Assembly (NCBI GenBank): GCA_027922465.2
Contig: BQMF02000334.1
Span: forward strand, 62,001 to 126,000
Source: Turritopsis dohrnii
Lineage: Eukaryota > Cnidaria > Hydrozoa > Anthoathecata > Oceaniidae
Direction: 5' to 3'
DNA: 64,000 nucleotides
Below the pieces are notes generated by a model. It was given only the letters and a program-made list of their open reading frames with translations, did no database searches and was not told where the DNA came from. The number at the start of each line of letters is the position of its first letter. The stretch's first letter is position 1. This document shows, piece by piece, positions 57,001 through 64,000 of this stretch. The position numbers and the translations under genes are program-made.

Positions 57001-60000
57001 TACTTTTAATCCAGTGCTTTCTGGGACTTTTGAAATCTAAAAGCATTTTTCAACAAAATCTTACTTCAAGATTATCTAAACTATTCCCTTTATTTTAAAA
57101 TCATGCAAGAGGGATATTTTTTTTAACAATTCTCAAGAAAAGGAGCTGCTCAACTTGCAAAACACTGGAATGTTTACTTGTTTGCAATTTATTAGATTTC
57201 TGCGAAAGCAAGAAAGCTATTACAACCGGCTTTCGTTTTTTTTTCTCTTCGTTTTTTTCTTACTGTCTAAACCTAGCGGTTTTTTGAAATTTCGTGCGTG
57301 CACTTACATGAAACCAAAGCACCGTGCATGGCATGTCAGCGATATATTTACAAAAGTTTCTTTGATCAATATTAAATATATTTTAAGACATCAAACATAT
57401 TTTCAGTTAAAAAAGAAAATTTTTAGAAGAAACTAATAACTATCTTGGACTGTGATCATCGTTTCTTACTGAAAATAAATTCTCAACGTTTTGTAAACAG
57501 AAGAGTCAAAAAAGCTTTATAATACAATAACGAAATACACGCGCTTCCGTGGCGCAGTTGGCTAGTGGACTTGTCTGTTAACTGAAAGGTTGGTGGTTCG
57601 AGCCCACCTAGGTCGTTCAACATTTTCTGTCGAATTTTATAAATTTCATAGCATATTTCATTTTTCATGCTTCAAAAGATTTTGCATGCAGAAATCTTTC
57701 TGCCCGTAAGGGCATCTTGTTTTCATTTTTTTTATTCTTAAAGGGAGAAAGCTGAGCAATACGAAAGAGAATTGAAGCTTTTTACAGATGAATTTGTTGA
57801 TGACTCAACTCAAAAATTACTGCAAGAATGTTGCTCCAAAGTTTACAGGTAGAATAAATTTTAAATATTTTAAAGGAGTAATCAGACGATTAACTGGCTG
57901 TGATAAATCCTGTCTCTATGCACATTGTTTGCTTCAAATTAAGTGTTTTTCCTCTGCAAGCATCTCATAGTTGGAACTGCAGGTACGTTATATTTCATAT
58001 TCATAATTTTCATGAGTTTTCATGCATGTCTCACGTAAACTCTTATTCAAGTGCATAGTGTGTGTTGCTCCTGTTTTCAAACATTGAAGTTTCGTTGAAA
58101 AAGTATAACTGGAAATGACACTTTCCTCTTGTATCATTACATGAGTAAGTGAGCATGCTAGCAACAGAATGGCACATACATTCAAATAATTTTTGAAAAT
58201 AAACATTGAAGCAGACACATGCAAGGAATTATCATAGTTTTTAATTCTTTTGTTCACATTTCGGGAGTGTATAGTAGAAATAAGGCCAAACAGAATTTCT
58301 TCAATATTAAGGAGTGTTGATCCGGTGTGTGACTTTGTAATGTAGTGTAAAATAAACATGAATTTCAGGTTGAAATATATAAATATGCTATAAAAGTTAT
58401 CTGATATGCTTGTTTTTTTTTCAAAACTGTACCAATTTCTTCCATGATTTTGCAGGGAAGAAACCATGAAATTGGAGCAGTCTGTTTTTGAGAATGTTTG
58501 TGAGAAAACACAAAAGGGAACCATCCATTATGTTTTATTGGAAGAAGTTCAAGCAGTTGCAGTAGAGACTCTAGCAGATTTTTCTGAAGAAAGAAAGAAT
58601 CATTTAAGGCATTTACTTGATATTAACTCCAGAAACAAGTTACAAAAGCTGTTTAAGCGGTGAGAGTCTTCTATTCATTTTATTCAACAGCTGTGATCCA
58701 TTACCATCAGAACAGTGGCCTGGTGATAGAATGTTCCAGTCAATGCGTTATGTCTACTCGCAATTTTCTAAATGCAAAATCCAAAGACTTACCTACTAAT
58801 GTGTTGAATGCCTTCTTTGAAATGTGAACCTTAATTAGCCTATAAATTAATTAACGAACTGCAATAGTTTTTTATATTTCAAATTATGTTAAGATGTTTT
58901 CTTGGCAGTCACATAATGAGTTTGACCCCATTGTAACATGATAGTTTGATTTCAGCTTTTAATCTTTTTTTACACCAATAGGCTCCACTATTTCTCAAAA
59001 ATTCATTTAAGATAATCAGTATTGTTTTGGTAAATGTTGATATTTTTGTTTCTGTTTTTAGTTGGGTGAAAGCTTACAAATACCACATGTTCATCAAAAC
59101 AACTTTACAAGATTTCCCTTCGCACGCGCCACTCATTCCTTCTGATCGAATAATTCAAAATTTAGACCCTGATGTATCAAGATTATTGGGTGCAAGTCCT
59201 GCCAGTACATATACTAAGTAAATTGATTTCTTTTGATTTAGTGTATTTCAAGTACTTTGATAGTTGTGTTGACTTACGCTTTAAGTTTATTCGTCATTAG
59301 GTTTGAGAGTTCTACAAAACTGAAGGCTGTTTGGGATAATTGCAATAGGAAAAAGGATGAATCTAGGTGAAATTTCATATTGTCAATTTTATTTTCAAAC
59401 ATTTTTGTGACAACTGATAAAAAGTAACCAGTTTTACAGAATTTCTATAAACTTGGTTCTCATTATTATAATACTTTTATTTATAGAATTAAATTGCAAA
59501 GATCAATTCAGTTAGAGCGTTATTTTAACGAAATTATGCTTCAGAACGAAAACAAGTTGAATAGACTGTCAAAGCTGAAGCATTACTATTACAGGCTAGT
59601 GGTGAGAAGTCCAACTAAAATAGAAAATAAAACATGGCTGCTATCAGCGCCTACAATTATTCACAAAATACAAAATACATATACCAGTGATGACACAAAT
59701 AATGTAAGTTGCAGTTTTCTTTTTAATCTGCATTAACATAACCTATGAAATCTATGAAATCTATATTAGGACACTAAACTCAAAATTTTTAAAGCTGTTT
59801 CAAATAGTATAAGAAAACAAACTTGTGATTTTTTTTAGGTTAGTTTCCCTTTAAGATAATAGCTATTATAATCATGCCCACTTCGCTTTTAGGACTGTTC
59901 TTCTGAATTGATTCATCAGTCGGCAGTCAGAATGAGAGATGGATGTTTTACTCACCTCTCCGTGTCTGTAAGTCCTAATTGAATTTTTCTGCTATTGTCA

Positions 60001-63000
60001 ATAATCAACACTTTGAAAAATTGTGCTCTAAAGTTGTTTGTACGAGAGATTAACTTATTTTTGATTTACTTATTAGTTATTGTTCAATTACTTTTTGATA
60101 AATAATCCAACTTGTTCTATTGGAAAAGGGTTTCGTCATCGTCTATAATTTTTGAATTTTTATTTTCTTGTTCATTAATGTTGGTTATTGAATGTGGTAA
60201 TTTAGGATAGAAGAATAATTGTAAGAAAGTGTTACACATTTTTATAACTTGGAAGTAAAACTCTACCTTGTTTTTCAGGCGAATTATTGTCAAACAGGTT
60301 CTGATGTTGGCAAAAGAATAAGTTGCTTATACGGCATGAATGGGTTGTTGTTTATCATGGAAGTTCCAAATGTTATATCAGAGGTAAAAAGAATGAATTT
60401 TGAGTCTCTTAAACTTCAGCTTAAACTTGTAACAAGTGTTGACGTTGTCTGGCAATTATGATACTAAATGAATGTAAAAACTAAAACATTTTATGTAACA
60501 AGTTTATGATAACAAAAGTTGTGCTTCCTTACTTGCAGGGAAGATTATAGTAACCGTCCCATTTCTTTTGAAACCATTTCCAGTAACAACAACACCAAGG
60601 ACAATCTTAAAAATTTTAAAGAGTGACAGTAATATAATACTTAGTATGTTGAAGTATGAAAATAAATAATTTTGTGTTGTAATGAAATTTTACACTGCTG
60701 TAGGTGATAATTGTTAAGTCTGTCATATTAATTACTTTTAACCTGCTTTTGATGCTAACCATCAAAGACAGAAGAATTCTCCAAACGTAACAAATTGAAA
60801 AGTATTTTATGATATTTTTTTCTCTGTTTTTATTATAATAGTTTGAGAAAAAAATATGTGTTCCTTTTATAATAAATTCCACTGAATAGTGCAATTTTAA
60901 ATTATAATTGCACAGAATAGAAGAAATTTTATTAACGAAGTAAAACACCTATTACTCAGACGTAATCAGGAGTAATCGTGTATCATTTTTTTGAAGTACA
61001 TAAATATTTCCTTTTCGCAAACCATGCAACTATGTTTTTATTATTAATAAAGTAACTAGGGAAAGAAATGAGAAAAGACTTAACAAGATCGTTTCAAGAG
61101 AACAACATGGGAATTATACTGCAGCCATTTTTTATTATTCCATCAATTATAAATCATATTAAAAGATGATTCTAAAAGATGTAAAATAGTTATTGTGAGT
61201 TCTTTCAAGTTTTTCCCATCCTAGTACATAAAAATAAATAAATTGCAATTTTCTATGCAAGGTGTAGTAAGAATAATAAGAAAATATTGAAATAAATATA
61301 AATACAAATAAACACAGACAGTTTTAGGAAATTTCTAGCTTACGTAGAAGTTAACAACACGATGTGTGTATTGCAGTGTACGATTTTTGAAATTATGGAG
61401 CATCTGGTACAGCAAGCTGCAATAGATTTTGTTCCGATGTCACAACACTTTAGCAGAATGGAAGATAACTAGCACATCATTATTTTGTTCACGTTTAGTC
61501 GTTTTGGAATGAAGAATTTCACACTCTACGAAACATGCTGACATCTTGTAAACAGCCGAAAGATCTTCAAGTTGTTGTCTTAGCTTTATCGTACCAGAAG
61601 TTGGATTCAAATGAAGTTGTAGAAAAATTGTCAATGAATTCACTTCAAATGTCTGGACTCCTTCATAGCTATATCTGTGACACTATGCGTACATTTAAAT
61701 TGAATGCATTTGAAGTCGACAATCAGGTTGGATGAATTTCTCTTATCTATTTCCTTAAAAGTTGCTCGAAAGTTAATTGATGACGGTGCTTTAAAAGGAA
61801 ATGAAGAAAATTGCACAGACTTGTGAGAAGCTATTCCAGTTCTGTAGGATTTTAATTTATTTTAGATACAATCTCTTTTCTGTTGGCTGTTTGAGAAGTG
61901 CTCTCCACAAACAGCAGTTACTTCCAAACCACTGTCAACCTTTGTTGAAGATGGTATGTTTTTACATTATACTTACATTGTACTCATTATACTCAAGTAA
62001 ATTGGTATGATGAGGGGGAATTTGGTGTGGAAACCTAGGTGAAATTATCTTAAAATGTGGTCAAATATTCAAATATGTAAATAATTTCACCTTCATATTA
62101 CACCAAATTCATTTTCCAATTTCTAAGAATAATACCAAGCTGATTTTTTCAGCATTAAAGCAACCAAAGTACACTACACTTCTAAAAAATTTTGATTCTA
62201 GATAGGTAACTTAATTTTTTTGTGACAATTAAGTGTGTCCGCAAAACGCAATATAAGAATTACATCAAAATGTAAACCTAGACTTAATATTGTAAACAGG
62301 GCCTTAATATAAATGGCCATTGAGAACCGGAATTAGAGGCCCAAATTTTGCACAGTACATATTCTCAACTAAGTCTTTCTACAGAAAAAATTTGAAGAAA
62401 ATCTGAGACATAGTGGTGTAGGCCATCTGTTCATTTGACATGGAATGATTCGATTACATCTTGCTTCATAGGAATGGCGAAGTTATTCTTTCAAACCTTT
62501 CACGAGAACTGTTTGTATTGTCATCAGATGGACCTTCCATCACCTGTAAGTTTTTGAACTTATTCTTTCTACTGTGTTTCATAAATTTTGTGATGGATTG
62601 GGAGAAGGTGAGGTTTTTCACACTGTCTCATTGGACGTATTATGACTGCTTATCAAACTTGATTTTTTTGATTTCTAAGCTGGTACATCATTCACTATAT
62701 ATGACACTGTTGATGGCGCAAGCCGAAAAGCTTTTGTTGAAATAACATAAAACTGATTTTAATAAAACTAAAATATGGCGAATATTTTTATTTATTTGTT
62801 TTAAAAAATTTACTTCTTTTGTAATAATTTCTTATCCATCCATTCCTTGGATCATCAAACAGTGTCTCGACATAGCAGGGCATAGATAAGTGATTGTGTA
62901 TCAAGCTGTTGTCAAAACATTTTCAACTTTTGTGTAATGCTGTATTTGGTTGTCTTTCGTAGAATCCAGTGGATGTTATACACTTTTATAATAACTCAAT

Positions 63001-63286
63001 ATGCGCATTATCGAAAGCAGTCTTACAAACTGACTCTATTAATCCAGATTTAGGTAATTATGCCTCCTTAACTACCAGTATCCTCCTGTTTTTAAGGTTT
63101 GCGGACCGATTCATTAGCAGTTAACATGAAGTAAAACTTGCTGAATCAGTATTGAAGAGGTGTTACCACACTATTCTTCTTATACTTCAGGTGAATGCAG
63201 AGTTTGGAACGAAAAAATGGCCTTACATGGCATGAGCGAATTGATCAAAGATCTGCTATTACCAGATCTGCCAGACTTCGTTTCAG
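38778..63286 (+). CDS. MCM3AP: Germinal-centre associated nuclear protein GANP / MCM3AP (SAC3 family), 29 exons, 3' end outside window
   Basis: This is the metazoan scaffold of TREX-2, which tethers mRNA export to nuclear pores. The 29 exons found keep phase throughout and give about 1450 codons; human GANP has 1980, mostly because its FG-repeat N-terminus is longer. Order: FG/NPF-type N-terminus (residues 1-84), RRM (about 90-185), SAC3 domain (about 230-640, with [15 protein letters not shown], which opens SAC3 in GANP and yeast Sac3), a Ser/Pro/Asn linker with NPF motifs and a basic coiled part (640-880), and a C-terminal region matching the MCM3-acetylase part of GANP. The last located exon ends in phase 1 at 63286 before gtaaca, so at least one more exon lies outside. 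The first intron is 11.4 kb and crowded with transposons. Confidence 0.95.
40198..42724. repeat. Large inverted repeat (arms about 1 kb) from nested A and B
   Basis: The left arm, 40198-41220, is repeated inverted at about 41660-42724. The arms differ by scattered bases and small gaps; for example, a 20-base block (caagggattttgataacaaa) is in the right arm only. The loop holds the left end and array of element B. In single strands this would fold into a long hairpin. Confidence 0.85.
42064..42100 (+). repeat. Internal relic of a third TIR type
   Basis: The string gtgaccgtccaagggatttt followed by gataacaaacgatataaat mixes the F-type tip (GTGACCGTCCA.GGGA) with the D/E-type continuation (GATTTTGATAACAAACGATAT). 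The matching place in the other arm, near 40826-40836, has gtgaccgtc joined straight to cgatataaat on the same reading, 20 bases shorter. Confidence 0.65.
42735..43600. mobile_element. GC-rich inserted module inside B
   Basis: It breaks off from an array unit (agcgattc then caggcctgg). The left border has the perfect palindrome gcgtgcgatcgcacgc at about 42751-42766 and ggcgtgtggcaatcgcacgc nearby; the right border has gatcgcacgtctgtcaaaaa and cgagcgcacgcc near 43549-43590. These look like a different set of subterminal repeats around an AT-rich body with a 111-codon open frame (42754-43089) that I cannot identify. Boundaries are approximate. Confidence 0.45.
44218..45135. other. MCM3AP intron 1, stretch without recognised features
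   Basis: This 0.9 kb between element A and the TTAA-type MITE has no exon-like frame, TIR or tandem repeat that I can see. Confidence 0.5.
45140..46112. mobile_element. TTAA-flanked MITE (973 bp)
   Basis: TTAA at 45136-45139 is followed by aggagaacgaacgttagata; the right end cagaaaaatttttttcg-type partner reads tctgacgttcgttctcct and is followed by TTAA at 46113-46116. The TIRs match over about 29 bases. The TTAA target is used by the piggyBac and Kolobok groups. No transposase is inside. A similar TTAA-adjacent end, reading gacttccccttttaa-like (acttcccctttaag), lies at about 47083-47096. Confidence 0.75.
46190..46225 (+). mobile_element. Solo end of the CAGG-type element family
   Basis: The string caggcatatttccaagcata matches the left ends of elements G and I, but no partner end is near. 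It is probably a deletion relic in MCM3AP intron 1. Confidence 0.5.
46386..46958. mobile_element. MITE with 45-bp TIRs and a third internal end (573 bp)
   Basis: The left end gagtgcgtttacatgagagc, continuing ccgtagtgaactcaaaccgg, is matched inverted at the right (ccggtttgagttcactacgg, ctctcatgtaaacgcactc). CAA lies directly outside both ends (46383-46385 and 46959-46961), which fits a 3-bp duplication. A third, diverged copy of the right end is at about 46752-46792 (gtgtgagttcagtatagctc). No coding potential. Confidence 0.7.
47085..47343. mobile_element. Fragment of the GTGAC element family next to C
   Basis: Pieces match, inverted, the interior of D and E: cccttaattaaattgattgc against gcaatcaatttaattaaggg-like sequence, and gagacaaatgaaaacatttt against the ttttcattcgtcc region. 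No TIR is left at the outer side. It is a relic that stops at the left edge of element C. Confidence 0.5.
47348..49163. mobile_element. TIR element C (1816 bp), TSD ATAT
   Basis: Left end GTGACAGTTTATGGGAAAAG at 47348, right end CTTTTCCCATAAACCGTCAC ending at 49163, flanks ATAT (47344-47347 and 49164-49167). The subterminal arrays are again private: repeats of aatcgaaatttagcttctaa at 47380-47590 and, with gattcttttaaaatcgaat variants, at 48890-49130. The interior has the family core (gatcgaacaacggaataaaa, gagaaccaggtaattagttc, acgcgtgctacctgtaatta near 48315-48465) and a dispersed repeat at 47989-48240. No transposase. Confidence 0.85.
47989..48240 (-). repeat. Dispersed repeat inside C, partner of 12585-12790
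   Basis: Read on the minus strand it begins aaggccaacctccacttgtg and ends cgctcaac, as does the block in element G. This copy contains a run of acgt (gtacgtacgtacg) not in the other. Small minus-strand frames over it have no known motif. Confidence 0.6.
49344..50352 (+). pseudogene. Mariner/Tc1-type transposase remnant
   Basis: Two overlapping-in-kind frames carry pieces of an IS630/Tc1-mariner transposase. The first (to 49583) has [13 protein letters not shown] and [19 protein letters not shown], then meets a stop. The continuation [11 protein letters not shown] at about 49610 and, in another frame, [17 protein letters not shown] (second catalytic Asp) and EQWPPNSPQ follow; a further shift gives the third-Asp motif PLDYYFW before [13 protein letters not shown]. 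At least two frameshifts and the loss of the N-terminal DNA-binding part make it inactive. A likely right TIR, ttttttctggcacacccagt ending at TA, is at about 50332-50352. No left TIR was seen; element C lies where it might have been. Confidence 0.75.
50393..51331 (+). CDS. MCM3AP: MCM3AP exons 2-4: RRM and entry to SAC3
   Basis: Exons 50393-50700, 51019-51148, 51264-51331. Exon 2 holds an RNA-recognition-motif fold: [40 protein letters not shown] and [13 protein letters not shown] supply beta-1, helix 1, beta-2/3 and helix 2. The aromatic residues of RNP1 are replaced (YSAIVTF), as is common in GANP, so RNA contact may differ from a classical RRM. Exon 2 must end after ACTAGA (gtaggg donor); reading to the later GT breaks the frame. 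Exon 3 codes [20 protein letters not shown]; exon 4 has [21 protein letters not shown]. Confidence 0.92.
51446..54471 (+). CDS. MCM3AP: MCM3AP exons 5-14: SAC3/GANP domain
   Basis: Exons: 51446-51514, 51660-51878, 52034-52095, 52280-52409, 52711-52787, 52891-53004, 53098-53146, 53239-53352, 53617-53763, 54301-54471. Typical SAC3 signatures run in order: [143 protein letters not shown] and [21 protein letters not shown]. In yeast this domain binds Thp1/PCID2 and Sem1/DSS1. All acceptors and donors are GT-AG. The 537-base intron before exon 14 holds no other feature. Confidence 0.96.
54809..55193. mobile_element. CAGG-type TIR element I (385 bp)
   Basis: The left end caggaatttttccaagcacc and right end agtgcttggaaaaatccctg are inverted repeats. 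The second match block is accggtagttgaaactcaat on the left and attcaatcttctctaccaaa with acggtagtaacc on the right. The 5-bp repeat cattc flanks it (54804-54808 and 55194-55198). It shares its ends with element G. It is in the MCM3AP intron before the large exon 15. Confidence 0.7.
55369..58659 (+). CDS. MCM3AP: MCM3AP exons 15-19: linker, NPF motifs, basic coiled part, helical region
   Basis: Exons 55369-56100 (732 bases, by far the largest), 56257-56340, 56519-56640, 57744-57848, 58456-58659. The large exon is rich in Ser, Asn, Pro and Phe with NPF repeats ([24 protein letters not shown]), then a basic stretch ([14 protein letters not shown]) and an acidic one ([11 protein letters not shown]). 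The later exons code long helices ([54 protein letters not shown]), matching the part of GANP that binds ENY2 and centrin. The roughly 1.1 kb intron 56641-57743 contains a tRNA-like relic; 57849-58455 shows nothing. Confidence 0.92.
57543..57615 (+). tRNA. tRNA-Asn(GTT)-like relic
   Basis: The stretch tggcgcagttggctagtgga, then ctgttaactgaaaggttggt, then ggttcgagcccacc follows a eukaryotic tRNA-Asn, with anticodon GTT in its loop and an intact T-arm and B-box. The acceptor stem ends (gcttccg and taggtcg) do not pair, and the anticodon and D stems have mismatches, so it is more likely a pseudogene or SINE head than a working tRNA. It lies in an MCM3AP intron. Confidence 0.65.
59062..63286 (+). 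CDS. MCM3AP: MCM3AP exons 20-29: C-terminal (MCM3 acetylase-type) region, incomplete
   Basis: Exons: 59062-59217, 59301-59366, 59487-59703, 59893-59967, 60279-60383, 61499-61726, 61866-61953, 62472-62545, 62963-63053, 63191-63286. Motifs: [158 protein letters not shown]. They follow human GANP (EEVQWLSALLQLKQLL, PLVVLVPS, VQWLVSHCPHSLDLC, YVEDGIGHEFSGRFFH). The region was reported to acetylate MCM3 in vertebrates; no catalytic residue can be judged here. The gene continues past 64000. Confidence 0.9.
60118..60180. repeat. Dispersed repeat shared with 27161-27225
   Basis: See the partner copy in TBL3. The shared phrase is gggtttcgtcatcgtctata followed by a T-rich stretch ending cttgttcattaat. 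It lies in the MCM3AP intron before exon 24. Confidence 0.55.
60384..61498. other. MCM3AP: MCM3AP intron 24
   Basis: 1.1 kb between the exons ending ISE and starting SFWNEEF. A possible exon at 60539 ([14 protein letters not shown]) opens well but does not fit the reading phase and would interrupt a segment that is continuous in human GANP, so I leave it out. The rest is AT-rich and empty. Confidence 0.6.
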
Positions 63287-64000
63287 GTAACACCGGCTGT
63301 TTCATTTGGTAAATGTACTGTGTTTCCATGTGTTACTTGTAATTAGCTAGTTAAAGGGTTTGAAAATTATATGGTTTTTACGCTATACGAGCTGGAAGGT
63401 GCTTCTTTCATTGTCGTTATGTTTTTATGTTTAACAATTTATTTAAGATTTTTTTTCACTTAAGCTTGGAATACATTATCCATTTAAATGGATCAGTTTA
63501 AATGGATCAGTTAAATAGCGTTAAATAAAATTTAGGCTGTCAATAGCCCAGTGAACAAAATTTGTTGAAAAGTCAGCGCGAAGGAGCATGGAGCATGTTT
63601 CTATAGAAACATGCACACAATGTTAGTGAGAGTGCACTTCGTCGCAGTGATTTTTAAGGAGTTTGACTGTTGGGAGAGAACTTGATAGGGAACTGTTCTG
63701 AATAGAGTTCAAGATTGCATTGTGTTCATTTCAAAAAAAGGGGGAATCTCTTATTAGAGCTTTAAGAAACTCACGAAATAAACAAGTAGTTTGCTTTCTC
63801 GTGGTGATTCCCTTACAGAGATTCCCTTCAGACTCGATTTTCTCGCGATCTTTATAAAAATTCATTACCTTTGAAATTAGCTTTCGTTGTCACATCATAA
63901 CAGGAAGCCTGTAAACGTTTTATTGAAACATATGCATCTTTTAAGTTGATCCAATCAGGCATGTTTCTTTCAACATTTTCTTATTTACTTGAAAAAATCG
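63287..64000. other. MCM3AP: MCM3AP intron at the right edge
   Basis: After the donor at 63287 no further exon was recognised up to 64000, apart from the MITE at 63547-63675. The final MCM3AP exon or exons lie outside the window. Confidence 0.6.
63547..63675. mobile_element. CCAGTGGG-type MITE, copy 6
   Basis: Starts cccagtgaacaaaatttgtt and ends gtttgactgttggga. The central palindrome is longer here (gcatgtttctatagaaacat plus gc), and the right arm gcacttcgtcgcagtgattt matches the copies in DDX54 introns. Confidence 0.65.

Noticed and set aside
57483..57668. Minus-strand frame containing [14 protein letters not shown]
   Set aside because: This is the reverse translation of the tRNA-Asn-like relic, a well-known annotation artefact.
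57988..58524. 178-codon minus-strand frame
   Set aside because: It lies over an MCM3AP intron and the start of exon 19 on the opposite strand; the composition is that of AT-rich noncoding DNA.
60539..60628. [14 protein letters not shown] as an MCM3AP exon
   Set aside because: The phase does not match exon 24, and the human protein continues directly with the segment coded at 61499-61726, which is in phase.

Overview
The window is AT-rich, intron-dense nuclear DNA from an animal, most likely an invertebrate. The genes are metazoan orthologues split into many short exons (about 20 to 220 nt, most under 130) with GT-AG introns, and the DNA between them is full of small DNA transposons, SINE-like units and tandem repeats. 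I cannot name the species. No bacterial, plastid or viral operon is present. Most genes were rebuilt exon by exon from splice sites, reading phase and family motifs, because single open frames show only fragments of them.

Layout. 1-2119 (minus): a 150-codon open frame with a signal peptide and a PAN/apple-like cysteine pattern runs off the left edge, followed by two exons of a secreted or ER-type JmjC oxygenase. 2703-16634 (minus): DDX54/Dbp10-type nucleolar DEAD-box helicase in about 28 exons. 18414-29338 (minus): TBL3/UTP13, a WD40 subunit of the small-subunit processome, in about 28 exons. 29339-38777: a transposon-rich gap holding a nested pair of TIR elements, a three-exon hAT-derived gene (TTF-type zinc finger plus DUF4371-like part) and another TIR element. 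38778-63286 (plus): MCM3AP/GANP, the TREX-2 mRNA-export scaffold, with an FG/NPF-type N-terminus, an RRM, the SAC3 domain and a C-terminal region. 29 exons are in view and the 3' end is outside the window. Its 11.4 kb first intron holds three more TIR elements, two of them nested, two MITEs and a broken mariner-like transposase.

The three long genes all serve RNA metabolism: 60S assembly (DDX54), 18S processing (TBL3) and mRNA export (MCM3AP). TBL3 and MCM3AP are divergent, with start codons about 9.4 kb apart.

The most unusual content is a family of six non-autonomous elements (D, E, F, A, B, C between 30325 and 49163). All begin GTGAC and end GTCAC, and all are flanked by exact 4-bp duplications of the form AWWT. 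They share pieces of one internal core, but they differ in the tandem array of short palindromes just inside the TIRs. Two of them are inserted into close relatives.
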